Positions 1 to 8,403 of a stretch of DNA of 64,000 bases are shown here, piece by piece. The translations under genes were made by a program, and so were the position numbers. The stretch is from Microbispora oryzae. GTDB taxonomy: Bacteria > Actinomycetota > Actinomycetes > Streptosporangiales > Streptosporangiaceae. Within the stretch, counting starts at the first letter, position 1, and each line of letters opens with the position of its first letter. The stretch is from assembly GCF_017896165.1 (NCBI RefSeq), contig NZ_JAFCNB010000009.1:62001-126000 (forward strand). The letters are read 5' to 3'. A model generated the notes under the pieces. That model was not told the DNA's origin and searched no databases. It worked only from the letters and a program-made list of their open reading frames with translations.

Positions 1-987
1 CCACCGGTCGCCCAGCCCCGACACCTGGATGCCGAAATCCGTTCCATTACGCGCCATGGCGACCACGAGGCTCGACCCCGGCACGCCGCGGGCGGCGTCC
101 GCGCTCACTTTCGCCGCGGCCATTCCCGCGTTCAGGAAGAAATGATCATTTCCGTTGACGAAACGCAGGACCTCGGCGGCGTGGCCAGGCGCGGCCTCCA
201 CGACGGCCGGGGCCAGTTCGCGCAGCAGCAGCGAGGTGGCCGCCCGGTTGCGGTTGTGGAGCTCGTCGCCCATCTGCAGGGCCTGTGCGATGAGCGTGCG
301 CAGGTCGATCGGCCCGGTGCGCTCCAGCGTCGCGGCGAGCACGGGCCCGAGCACCTCGCCCATCCAGCGCAGCCGGTCGATCACCTCCGGTCCGTAGGCG
401 CCGTAGCGCAGGACCTTGCCCAGCCCCTCATTCAGCGAGCAGTACGCGGTGCCGCCGTGCTCGGCGTCCACCACCTCCAGCATCCACATGGACGGGCTGA
501 CCAGGCCCGCCATCGGACCGACGGCGCCGTGGTGGTGACAGGAGTCGAGGGTGATCCCGGCGCCCGACGCGAGCCGCGCCCCGGCCTCCTCGGGGGTCGC
601 GGCCAGGCCCTCGAAGAGCATCGCGCCGATCAGCGCGCCCCGCAGGGGGCCGGACGCCCGCTCCCACGTGATGGGCGGGCCGGCGTGGAAGAACGTGCCC
701 GGCTCCAGGCCGAGCGCCTCCCGGGCGGGCCGGACGCCGACGAGGCGCGGCCGGGCCGCGAGCATCCGCCCGACGGCGATCTCGTTGGCGCGCTCGCGAC
801 AGGGATCGGTCAGCGCGGCGGCCAGGGCCGCGGCGGTGCCGGGCAGCGGCGGGCGCCAGTCCACCCGCCGCCGCGGCACGGCCTGCCGGTCGAGCGCCTC
901 GCCGAGGAGCTCGGCGCCCACCGTGATCACGCGCGGCTCGCCGTTCAGCACGGACAGCGTCGTGGGGCTCGTTATGGGGCTCGTCAT
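1..987 (-). CDS. DUF1116 family protein (YlbE/AllG-like), partial
   Basis: The first 329 residues are present; the C-terminus lies beyond the left edge. The sequence matches the DUF1116 family, recognisable from segments such as TLDSCHHHGAVGPMAG and FVNGNDHFFLNAGMA. In E. coli the homologue YlbE (AllG) works with FdrA and YlbF as oxamate carbamoyltransferase, releasing oxamate and carbamoyl phosphate from oxalurate in allantoin breakdown. I chose the ATG at 987 because a GGAG sits 7 bases upstream and the gene starts 10 bases after the fdrA stop. It is the last visible gene of a three-gene minus-strand operon. Family assignment is firm; the exact reaction in this organism is inferred from the operon. 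Confidence 0.85.
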   Translation of the reverse strand, partial: MTSPITSPTTLSVLNGEPRVITVGAELLGEALDRQAVPRRRVDWRPPLPGTAAALAAALTDPCRERANEIAVGRMLAARPRLVGVRPAREALGLEPGTFFHAGPPITWERASGPLRGALIGAMLFEGLAATPEEAGARLASGAGITLDSCHHHGAVGPMAGLVSPSMWMLEVVDAEHGGTAYCSLNEGLGKVLRYGAYGPEVIDRLRWMGEVLGPVLAATLERTGPIDLRTLIAQALQMGDELHNRNRAATSLLLRELAPAVVEAAPGHAAEVLRFVNGNDHFFLNAGMAAAKVSADAARGVPGSSLVVAMARNGTDFGIQVSGLGDRW

Positions 988-997
988 GGGGCTCCGT

Positions 998-2395
998 TCA
1001 TCCCGAGCACAGGTCGACGGCGTGGCGGGCCGCCGCCGCGTTCGACGCGAACACCGCCGCGCCCGCCGCGTTGAGCCGGGCCGCCTGGTCGCGCAGGCCC
1101 TGCGGGTCGCCCTCGGTGCCGACGAGCGCGACCACGACGCGAACCCCCCGCGTGACGGCGCGCGCGACGGCCGGGCCCAGGCCGGTGGCAGGGTCGGCGT
1201 CGGCGCCGTGGCCCAGCACGACGTCGAGCAGGACGACGCCGCGGCCGACCGCCGCCAGCGCCTCAAGCCGCAGCGCCGGGTCGATCATGGGGTGGGCCCG
1301 GCCCCTGGTGTACTCGTCGTCGCCGAAGTCGGTGAAGACACCGGCGGCGCACCCGGCCGAGCGTGCGATGAGCGCGGCCTCCGCGCAGAGCGTGCCGCCC
1401 GAGTAGAGGCCGCGCAGCGGCAGCGCCTCCGACGTCGCTTCCGGTTCCGGCGCGGCCGGTCCGGGAGCTGGCCAGGACGGCCAGCGCGGCACGCTCCGGC
1501 CGAGCGCCGTGAGGACCTTCTCGGCGGCGGCGGTCAGGTCGTCCTCGCCGGGGCCGAGAAGCGCCGTCACCACGGGAGTGGAGAGGGCGAGCTCGCGCAC
1601 GGCCCGGGCCGGCCCCGGCGCGGGCGGCTTGGAGACCAGCACGATCAGCTCGGTGGCGGGGTCGGCGTCGAGTGCCCGCAACGCCTGTACGGTCGAGCGC
1701 CCGCCCACCTCGGCCGACAGGTCGCGGCCGCCCACGCCGAGCACGTGACTGACGCCCACGCCGGCGAGGTCGAGCAGGCTGGTGATCTGCTGCGCGCCGG
1801 TGCCGGAGGCCGCCACGACGCCGACCGGTCCGGGGCGCAGCACGTTGGCGAAGCCGAGGCCCGCCCCGGCGACCACGGCGGTGCCGCAGTCGGGGCCCAT
1901 GACGAGCACGCCGTTGTCGCGGGCCAGGTCCTTGAGCAGGATCTCCTGCTCCACCGGGACGTTGTCGCTGAAGACCATGACGGACAGCCCGGCCGCGACG
2001 GCGTCCATCGCCTCGGCGAAGGCGTGCTCGCCGGGCACGCTCACCAGGGCGAGGGTGGCGTCCCAGGAACGCGCGGCCGAGCGGGTGGTCCGGGGCGGGG
2101 TCTCCCGGTCCGCCGGGCCGGGGGCCGCGCCGGTGGCCGCGAGCTGCCGCTCCACCTCGGCGGCGGCCTCCTCCAGCTCCCCGGGCGATCCGGCCCGGAC
2201 GGCGATCAGCAGGTCTCCCGGCGTGGCCGCGGGGACGTCGAAGCCGAGGTCGCGGGCGAGCCCGATGTTGAGCTCGGTGGCCATCGCGACGACGGCGACA
2301 GTGACGCCGGGCCGGGCGGTGACCGCCTGGCTCACCCGCATCAGGCTGACCGAGTCGTGGTAGACCCCGGCCCGCACCTCCACCAGATCGCTCAT
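998..2395 (-). CDS. fdrA: FdrA family protein (acyl-CoA synthetase-like, oxamate carbamoyltransferase subunit)
   Basis: This 465-residue protein resembles the succinyl-CoA synthetase alpha fold: an N-terminal region ending in EILLKDLARDNGVLVMGPDC, a glycine-rich VVAASGTGAQQ loop, and the C-terminal GGTLCAEAALIA segment typical of FdrA. E. coli FdrA (AllF) is about 555 residues, so this copy is shorter but contains both halves. The start at 2395 overlaps the stop of the DUF2877 gene in an ATGA, showing translational coupling, and DUF1116 follows 10 bases later. FdrA was first named for suppression of FtsH toxicity; the later biochemical role is oxamate carbamoyltransfer. The family call is strong, the substrate is inferred from context. 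Confidence 0.85.
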   Translation of the reverse strand: MSDLVEVRAGVYHDSVSLMRVSQAVTARPGVTVAVVAMATELNIGLARDLGFDVPAATPGDLLIAVRAGSPGELEEAAAEVERQLAATGAAPGPADRETPPRTTRSAARSWDATLALVSVPGEHAFAEAMDAVAAGLSVMVFSDNVPVEQEILLKDLARDNGVLVMGPDCGTAVVAGAGLGFANVLRPGPVGVVAASGTGAQQITSLLDLAGVGVSHVLGVGGRDLSAEVGGRSTVQALRALDADPATELIVLVSKPPAPGPARAVRELALSTPVVTALLGPGEDDLTAAAEKVLTALGRSVPRWPSWPAPGPAAPEPEATSEALPLRGLYSGGTLCAEAALIARSAGCAAGVFTDFGDDEYTRGRAHPMIDPALRLEALAAVGRGVVLLDVVLGHGADADPATGLGPAVARAVTRGVRVVVALVGTEGDPQGLRDQAARLNAAGAAVFASNAAAARHAVDLCSG

Positions 2396-3297
2396 GGGCC
2401 CTCGCCCAGGCTGAGCACCGCGGACAGGCCGATCTCGACGCCCCACAGCATGTCGGCGCCCGAGGTGTGGCCGAGGGCGAGCAGCCGGTGTGCGGCGGCC
2501 TCAAGCGGCCGGCGCCCCGCGACCGCCTGGAGCACGCCGGTCGCCTCGGGCGCCGCCTCTCCTCTGGCGGCGCAGTGCAGCAGAGTTGCGGAGATGGGGG
2601 TGGTGCGGACGCGGGCGTCGAACGTGACGGTGGCCGCGAGCCAGTCGGCCAGCCAGACGGCCCGCGGCGCGTTCGCGGCCCGGCCGAGGTGGCGCAGGGT
2701 GACCAGGAGGCCCGCGAGCAGGTCGTCGCCGCTCGGCGTGAGCCCGGGGCCCAGGCCGAGGAGCAGCTCGGTCGCCGTGACCCCGTCGGTGAGCGACCCC
2801 CTCCGGCAGCCGTCCGCGAGCAGCGTGACCGCTCCTCCGGGCGGCAGGCCGGGACGCCGTCCCGACGCCTCCCGGACGGCCCGGAGCCGGGCCAGGGCCG
2901 GCCGCAGCCCGCCGAGGTCGGCCGTGCCGAGCGACGGCGCGGGATCCCACCAGCGGGCGACCCGGACCGACAGGCCGCCCGCCTCGACGACGCCGTCGCC
3001 GACCCACCCGTCGTCGCCCGCGGCGGGCCCGTCCAGCGGCCCGGCCACCACGACCGCGTTGGGCAGGCGGACGCCCTGACCCGTCACCAGCGCGACGACG
3101 TGCGGCTCCGTCTCGGTCCTGACCTCCAGGTAGACGGCGAGCGGGAAGGCCGCCAGCACGCGGGCGGGGCGGCGGGCCGACTCCAGTGCCGGACGGAGCG
3201 CGGCACTCGCCGCCCCGCCGAGGTAGACCGGGCCCGCGGCTCCCCTGGCCGCCGATCGCGCCGTCCCCCGTGCTCTCGGACGCGTGCCAACTGTCAC
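2392..3297 (-). CDS. DUF2877 family protein (YlbF/AllH-like)
   Basis: First gene of the minus-strand operon, 301 residues, with a GTG start at 3297 preceded by AGGAGG about six bases upstream. The family signature GLGPGLTPSGDD lies near residues 180-192. The E. coli homologue YlbF (AllH) is the third subunit of oxamate carbamoyltransferase. Its end overlaps the fdrA start by four bases. The N-terminal 25 residues are Arg/Ala-rich and may be dispensable. The start codon sits inside one copy of an 18-base direct repeat described separately, so a bound regulator could block both transcription and translation. Family confident; activity inferred. Confidence 0.82.
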   Translation of the reverse strand: MTVGTRPRARGTARSAARGAAGPVYLGGAASAALRPALESARRPARVLAAFPLAVYLEVRTETEPHVVALVTGQGVRLPNAVVVAGPLDGPAAGDDGWVGDGVVEAGGLSVRVARWWDPAPSLGTADLGGLRPALARLRAVREASGRRPGLPPGGAVTLLADGCRRGSLTDGVTATELLLGLGPGLTPSGDDLLAGLLVTLRHLGRAANAPRAVWLADWLAATVTFDARVRTTPISATLLHCAARGEAAPEATGVLQAVAGRRPLEAAAHRLLALGHTSGADMLWGVEIGLSAVLSLGEGP

Positions 3298-3381
3298 CGG
3301 GACCTCCTGACGCAGTTCCTGCCGACGCTAGAACGCCCTTCGACACCTCCGTACGGAGAAAGCTGCCAACTGTCGCCCGGA
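3285..3381. promoter_or_regulatory. Divergent control region with direct repeats and a palindrome (putative PucR sites)
   Basis: Two direct copies of TGCCAACTGTC followed by a similar seven-base tail lie at 3285-3302 and 3364-3381, 16 of 18 positions identical and 79 bases apart. Between them is a perfect 12-base palindrome, CTCCGTACGGAG, at 3347-3358. The region separates the divergent DUF2877 and pucR-type genes. An exact 11-base match this close is unlikely by chance. Binding by the neighbouring PucR-type regulator is inference. Confidence 0.5.
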
Positions 3382-3465
3382 TGCTTGGCTCTTCCTGCCA
3401 GTACGGCTGATCGTGCACAATCTGCAGTGAGACGTCCTGGGACGTCGGTACCCCCGGAGCACACC

Positions 3466-5079
3466 ATGACGAACGACCCGGCCCCTCCCGCGATGCGGCT
3501 GGCCAGCACCGGAACGATCCACCACGGCGTGTCGGTGGGCGAGGTGCTCGGGGTGTCGACCCTGGCCGACGCCCGGCTGATCGCGGGCAAGAGCGGTCTC
3601 GACCGGATCGTGCAGCGCCTCAACGTCATGGAGGTGCCCGACATCCTCGCGTGGGTGAAGCCCAACGAGCTCCTGCTGACCACCGGATATCCGCTGCGCA
3701 ACACCCCGCAGTCCCTCGACCGGCTGGTCGCCGACCTGGACGAGCGGGGACTGGCGGCCCTCGCCATCAAGCTCGGCCGGTATCTCGACGAGCTGCCCGG
3801 CGAGATGGTCGAGCAGGCCGACCGGCTGGGGTTCCCGCTGATCCTGCTGCCGAACGACGTCGGGTTCGACGACATCCTCAACCAGGTGCTGACCGACATA
3901 CTGAACCGCCAGGCGGCGATCCTGGCCCGCACGGAGGAGGCGCACCGGGCCCTGGTGCAGATCATCCTGGCGGGGGGCGGCATCCGCGAGGTGACCGCCG
4001 AGGTCGCCGGCCTGCTCAAGGTCGCCGTCGCCACGGTGGACGCCTCCGGCCGCACGCTGGCCACCGCGGGAGAGCCCGAACAGGTGGCCATGCTCCGGGA
4101 GGCGCACGCGAGCGAGGGCGCGACGCCGCCGGGCTCAGTGACGCCGTGGACGGGGGCCGAGGGACACTACGTGGCCGTCCCGGTGGTGGCGGGCGGCCAC
4201 CACCACGGCAGGATCGTCGCGTTCGGCGCGCGCACGCCGCTCGACCCGAGCGACGTCGGCATCCTCGAACGGGCGGCGACCGTGGCGGCGCTCGTCATCA
4301 CCCGCCAGGAGGCCGTGACCGCCGTCGAGAGCAAGTATCGCGCCGACTTCCTCCGCGACCTCCTCACCGGCCGCGGCGGGCCGCGGGTCGCGGAGCGGGC
4401 CCGCGCGTTCGGCTGGGACCTGGAGCGGCCCGTCTCGGTTCTCGTGGCCGAGATCGACCCCGACGTTGAGGAACGGACGGTCCAGGACCGCATGCTCGCC
4501 GCCTGGCACGCCGCGGTGCGCAGGCACGATCCGCGCGGGGCCGTGGCCGGCTTCTCCCACGAGGTGGTGGCCGTGGTCGGCGCGTCGGCCGACCTCCCCC
4601 GGATCGCCAGGGACGCGCTCGCGGGGGTCAGCGACGGCACGTTCTCCACCGGGCTGAGCCGGATGGCGGCGGGCGCCGACGCGCTTCCCGGCGCGTACTC
4701 CCAGGCCCTGAAGGCCGCCAGGGTGGGCCGGCAACTGCACGGTGCGGGGGCCGTGGCGCACTTCGACGAACTCGGCGTCTACCGGCTGCTGTCCCTGGTC
4801 AACGACACCGACGAGCTGCACGCCTTCGTCCGGGAGACGCTCGGGTCGCTCGCCGGGGACGACGACGCCGAGAACGCCGACCTCCGCCGGACCCTGCAGG
4901 TGCTGCTGGAGACGAACCTCAACGTGGCCGAGACCGCGCGGCGCCTGCACTTCCACTACAACACCCTGCGCTACCGGATCGGCAAGCTGGAGCGGCTGCT
5001 CGGCAACTTCACCGACGACGCCCACCTGCGGCTGAATCTGACGCTCGCGCTGCACGTGCTGCGGATGCGCGGCATCTGA
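3466..5079 (+). CDS. PucR family transcriptional regulator
   Basis: A 537-residue regulator with the N-terminal purine-catabolism PucR domain (about residues 20-140, including the TNELLLTT-like segment PNELLLTTGYPLR), a central GGDEF/GAF-like region, and a C-terminal PucR-type helix-turn-helix at about residues 482-515 with the typical FHYNTLRYRI motif. The ATG at 3466 has GGAG seven bases upstream. In Bacillus subtilis PucR controls purine catabolism genes. Here it stands between an oxamate carbamoyltransferase operon on one side and a permease plus xanthine dehydrogenase-type genes on the other, so it is the likely local regulator. Ligand unknown. Confidence 0.9.
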   Translation: MTNDPAPPAMRLASTGTIHHGVSVGEVLGVSTLADARLIAGKSGLDRIVQRLNVMEVPDILAWVKPNELLLTTGYPLRNTPQSLDRLVADLDERGLAALAIKLGRYLDELPGEMVEQADRLGFPLILLPNDVGFDDILNQVLTDILNRQAAILARTEEAHRALVQIILAGGGIREVTAEVAGLLKVAVATVDASGRTLATAGEPEQVAMLREAHASEGATPPGSVTPWTGAEGHYVAVPVVAGGHHHGRIVAFGARTPLDPSDVGILERAATVAALVITRQEAVTAVESKYRADFLRDLLTGRGGPRVAERARAFGWDLERPVSVLVAEIDPDVEERTVQDRMLAAWHAAVRRHDPRGAVAGFSHEVVAVVGASADLPRIARDALAGVSDGTFSTGLSRMAAGADALPGAYSQALKAARVGRQLHGAGAVAHFDELGVYRLLSLVNDTDELHAFVRETLGSLAGDDDAENADLRRTLQVLLETNLNVAETARRLHFHYNTLRYRIGKLERLLGNFTDDAHLRLNLTLALHVLRMRGI

Positions 5080-5101
5080 CGCCCGCGCCTATGCTGGCGC
5101 G

Positions 5102-5311
5102 GTGAGAGAGACCTTCCACCTGGACGGCGACCACATCCTGCTGGCCGACCTGCTCAAGTTCTGCCAGATCGTCGACAGCGGCGGCGCCGCGAAGCACTTC
5201 ATCGCGGAGGGATACGTGCGCGTGGACGGCGAGGTGGAGCCGCGCAGGGGCCGTAAGATCAGGGCCGGGCAGGTCGTGAGCGGGGACGGCTTCGAGATCC
5301 ACGTGGTGTGA
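5102..5311 (+). CDS. Small S4-domain RNA-binding protein
   Basis: A 69-residue protein made up almost wholly of one S4 RNA-binding domain, as in the YbcJ/RqcP-like family: LLKFCQIVDSGGAAKHFIAEG followed closely by VRVDGEVEPRRGRKI. It starts with GTG 22 bases after the pucR-type gene. No strong Shine-Dalgarno sequence is visible, so coupling to the upstream gene is possible. Homologues act in ribosome-associated RNA binding; nothing ties this one to purine metabolism apart from its place. Family assignment is confident, role unknown. Confidence 0.8.
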   Translation: MRETFHLDGDHILLADLLKFCQIVDSGGAAKHFIAEGYVRVDGEVEPRRGRKIRAGQVVSGDGFEIHVV

Positions 5312-5467
5312 CGCCCGGGCCGGTGCCGGTTTGGCAGATCATGCCCATGTCTCCGCGCCATGCCGGTCCTAAAGTGCGCCAAACGGTCGGCTCGACCGGG
5401 GAGCAAGCGCCGCGGAGGGACGCCTGCGGGGCGGCAGCCGGCCACGGCCCGTCAGTAAGGGGCGCAC

Positions 5468-6850
5468 ATGGCTTTCAGGTGGACACTGCACGGAGACGGG
5501 GCGGCGCTGCCCCCAGGTGAGGTCGTCCGGCCGGACGAGCGGCTGAGCTGGCCGCGCACGATCGGCATCGGCGCCCAGCACGTGATCGCGATGTTCGGCG
5601 CGACGTTCGTCTTCCCTCTCGTCATGGGCCTCGACCCGAACACGGCCGTGATGATGTCCGGCGTCGCGACGATTCTGTTCCTGCTCATCACGCAGGGCCG
5701 GATCCCCAGTTACCTCGGCACCAGCGCCTCGTTCGTCGGAGGCGTCGTCGCGGTCCGCGCCGCGTTCGGCGGCGACACCCCGGCCGCCGACCAGGTGGTC
5801 ACCGGGGCCATCCTGGTCGCCGGCCTTGTCCTCGTCCTGTGCGGCGTGGCCATCCACGTGCTCGGCGTGCAGATCATCCACCGGATCTTCCCGCCCGTCG
5901 TCACCGGCGCCGTGGTCACGCTGATCGGTTTCGGCCTCGCGTACGTCGTGGCGGACGTCTACTGGCCGCAGGACCCGTGGATCGCGCTCATCACGATGGT
6001 CGCGACGTTCGTCTTCATCGTCCTGTTCCGCGGCTTCCTCGGCCGGATCGGCATCCTGCTCGGGCTGGTCTTCGGCTTCGTCCTGTCCTGGCTCGCCGAC
6101 CTGGTGTTCGGCGACATCACGGCCTACAACGCCGCCACCGCCGCGGTCGGCACCCACCCCCGGGTGAGTTTCAAGGGCGTCGCGGACGCCGCCTGGATCG
6201 GCCTGCCCCACTTCCACGCGCCGTCCGTGCAGGCGTCGGCCGTGCTCCTCGTGCTGCCCGCCGTGATCGCGCTCATCGCGGAGAACGTCGGCCACGTCAA
6301 GGCGGTCGGCCAGATGACCGGCACCGACCTCGACCCGCGGATGGGGCGGGCCGTTCTCGCCGACGGCGTTGGCACCGCGGTCGCGACCGCCGTCGGCGGC
6401 TCGCCCACCACGACGTACGCCGAGAACATCGGGGTCATGGCGGCCACCCGCGTATACTCCACCGCCGCCTACTACGTCGCGGCGGTCATCGCGATCCTGT
6501 TCGGGCTGTGCCCGAAGTTCGGCGCGCTCGTCGCCGCCACGCCGGGCGGCGTGCTCGGGGGCGTCACGGTCATCCTGTACGGCATGATCGGCCTGCTGGG
6601 GGCCAAGATCTGGGTCGAGAACCGCGTGGACTTCTCCGATCCCGTGAACATGGTCCCCATCGGGGCGGGAATCATCCTCGCGATCGGCCCCGTCACGCAC
6701 CAGATCACCCACGACTTCTCCCTCGCGGGGATCGCGCTGGGGACGATCGTGGTACTCGCCGGCTATCACCTGCTCCGCGCCATCGCGGGCAGACCCGTGA
6801 AGGAGGTCTCCGGTGGCGAGATCGGATTCGAACGCGACGCGAGCGGCTGA
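5468..6850 (+). CDS. NCS2 family nucleobase:cation symporter (UraA-like)
   Basis: A 460-residue integral membrane protein with about 12-14 hydrophobic segments and the nucleobase-ascorbate transporter fold. The family signature region reads GSPTTTYAENIGVMAATRV. The ENIG form is that of uracil permeases such as E. coli UraA, whereas characterised xanthine and urate carriers carry QNNG. The sequence thus leans to uracil although the neighbours concern purines. The ATG at 5468 follows an AAGGGG ribosome-binding site. It probably supplies substrate to the molybdenum hydroxylase genes that begin 18 bases downstream. Transport class is firm, substrate open. Confidence 0.9.
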   Translation: MAFRWTLHGDGAALPPGEVVRPDERLSWPRTIGIGAQHVIAMFGATFVFPLVMGLDPNTAVMMSGVATILFLLITQGRIPSYLGTSASFVGGVVAVRAAFGGDTPAADQVVTGAILVAGLVLVLCGVAIHVLGVQIIHRIFPPVVTGAVVTLIGFGLAYVVADVYWPQDPWIALITMVATFVFIVLFRGFLGRIGILLGLVFGFVLSWLADLVFGDITAYNAATAAVGTHPRVSFKGVADAAWIGLPHFHAPSVQASAVLLVLPAVIALIAENVGHVKAVGQMTGTDLDPRMGRAVLADGVGTAVATAVGGSPTTTYAENIGVMAATRVYSTAAYYVAAVIAILFGLCPKFGALVAATPGGVLGGVTVILYGMIGLLGAKIWVENRVDFSDPVNMVPIGAGIILAIGPVTHQITHDFSLAGIALGTIVVLAGYHLLRAIAGRPVKEVSGGEIGFERDASG

Positions 6851-6868
6851 CGGGCGGGCCGCCGCGTC

Positions 6869-7750
6869 GTGAAACCACCCCCGTTCGCCTATCACGGCCC
6901 GGCCACCCTCGGCGAGGCGCTCGGCGTGCTCGCCGAGGTGGGCCCGGACGGGAAGGTCCTGGCCGGCGGTCAGAGCCTGATCCCGCTGCTCAACATGCGG
7001 CTGGCCGCGCCCGCCCACCTCGTGGACATCAACCGGGTGGCCGGGCTCGCCGCCGTCGAGGCCGGCCCGGACGGCGTCCGCGTCGGGGCGCTGGCACGGC
7101 ACGCCGCCGTGGAGCGGTCGGCGGCGGCCGCCGCCGCGCAGCCCCTGCTGCGGCAGGCGCTGCGCCTGGTCGCCCATCCCGTGATCCGCAACCGGGGCAC
7201 GGTCGTGGGGAGCCTCGTCCACGCCGACCCCGCCGCCGAGATGCCGGCCGTGCTGGCGCTGCTCGGGGGTTCCGTACGGCTCGCGAGCCTGCGCGGCGAG
7301 CGGGAGGTGGGGGCCGCGGAGTTCTTCACCGGGCCGATGGAGTCGGCCGTCCGGCCGGGGGAGCTGGCGGTCTCCTCGTTCTTCCCCGCTCTGCCCGAGC
7401 GGTCCGGCACCGCCTTCCACGAGGTCGCGCGGCGGCACGGCGACTACGCCGTGGGGGGCGTGGCGGCCGCGGTGACACTCGACGACGACTTCAGGATCGC
7501 CGCGGCGAAGGTCGCCTGCGTCAGCGTGGGGCCGGTGCCCGCGGTGGTGGACGTGACCGCGGTGTGCGGGCCGCGCCCGGCCGCCTCGGCCGACTGGGAC
7601 GCCGTCGCCGCCGCCGTACGCGACGGCGTGGACCCGGAGGGCGACATCCACGCGACGGCCGGCTACCGGCGGCACCTCACCGGTGTGCTCGCCGTGCGGG
7701 CGCTGCGCGACGCGGCCCGCGTGGCCTCGCGCGACGGGGAGGCGGCGTGA
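6869..7750 (+). CDS. Xanthine dehydrogenase family, FAD-binding subunit
   Basis: A 293-residue CoxM/XdhB-type subunit. The N-terminal PCMH-type FAD domain shows the phosphate-binding loop VLAGGQSLIPLLNMR and the second flavin motif IRNRGTVVGSLVHADPAAE; the C-terminal CO dehydrogenase flavoprotein domain follows. It passes electrons from the iron-sulfur subunit to the acceptor. The start is a GTG 18 bases after the permease stop, with no strong ribosome-binding site, suggesting coupling. Gene order FAD, 2Fe-2S, molybdenum is common in this enzyme family. Confidence 0.92.
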   Translation: MKPPPFAYHGPATLGEALGVLAEVGPDGKVLAGGQSLIPLLNMRLAAPAHLVDINRVAGLAAVEAGPDGVRVGALARHAAVERSAAAAAAQPLLRQALRLVAHPVIRNRGTVVGSLVHADPAAEMPAVLALLGGSVRLASLRGEREVGAAEFFTGPMESAVRPGELAVSSFFPALPERSGTAFHEVARRHGDYAVGGVAAAVTLDDDFRIAAAKVACVSVGPVPAVVDVTAVCGPRPAASADWDAVAAAVRDGVDPEGDIHATAGYRRHLTGVLAVRALRDAARVASRDGEAA

Positions 7751-7854
7751 CCGGCGGCATGGGTGGCGGCATCGTTGGTGGCATGGGCGGCGGTGTGGAC
7801 GGCGGTGTGGGCGGGGACGGGGCAGGCGGCGTGGTGCATGACGGGAGGCATGAA

Positions 7855-8403
7855 ATGGGGCACTCCGTCACGCTGACGGTCAACGGCGTGGTCCGGCGGG
7901 CGGCGGTGCCCGCCCGGCGGCTGCTGTCGGACTTCCTGCGGCACGACCTCGGACTCACCGGCACCCATGTCGGCTGCGAGCACGGGGTCTGCGGCGCGTG
8001 CACGGTCCTGCTCGACGGCGAGCCGGTGCGGTCGTGCCTGACGTTCGCCGTCACGGTCGACGGGCACGAGGTCACCACGGTCGAGGGGCTCGCCGAAGGC
8101 GACGACCTGTCGCCCGTGCAGCGGGCCTTCGCCGAATGTCACGGCCTGCAGTGCGGCTTCTGCACCCCCGGGTTCCTGTGCACGGTGACGGCGTTCCTCC
8201 GGGACAACCCCACACCCTCCGGCGAGGAGGTCGTCGAGGCCGTGTCCGGTAACCTCTGCCGCTGCACCGGCTACCAGAACATCGTCCGGGCGGTCCACCG
8301 CGCCGCCGAGATACAGGCCGCGGAGACACGGGCCGCCGAGACGCGAGCGGAGACAGGCGCCTCCGATACACGCGCCGCCGGCGCGGGCGGGAGGACGGCA
8401 TGA
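7855..8403 (+). CDS. Xanthine dehydrogenase family, 2Fe-2S subunit
   Basis: A 182-residue CoxS/XdhC-type protein. The plant-ferredoxin-like cluster is bound by Cys residues in GCEHGVCGACTVLLDG and RSC, and the second cluster by CGFCTPGF and CRCTGY. I prefer the ATG at 7855, six bases after GGGAGG. An in-frame GTG at 7747 overlaps the previous stop as GTGA and would add 36 mostly glycine residues of low complexity; that alternative cannot be excluded. The C-terminus is extended by repeated AAETRA-like units. The last four bases overlap the next gene. Confidence 0.92.
   Translation: MGHSVTLTVNGVVRRAAVPARRLLSDFLRHDLGLTGTHVGCEHGVCGACTVLLDGEPVRSCLTFAVTVDGHEVTTVEGLAEGDDLSPVQRAFAECHGLQCGFCTPGFLCTVTAFLRDNPTPSGEEVVEAVSGNLCRCTGYQNIVRAVHRAAEIQAAETRAAETRAETGASDTRAAGAGGRTA

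Noticed and set aside
5312-5467. Riboswitch or attenuator in the permease leader
   Set aside because: The leader is GC-rich and can fold, but I found no conserved core of the purine, PreQ1, guanidine, TPP or SAM classes; only a covariance search could say more.
6820-6850. tRNA T-arm-like GGATTCGAACGC
   Set aside because: It is within the permease coding end and no acceptor, D or anticodon arms surround it.
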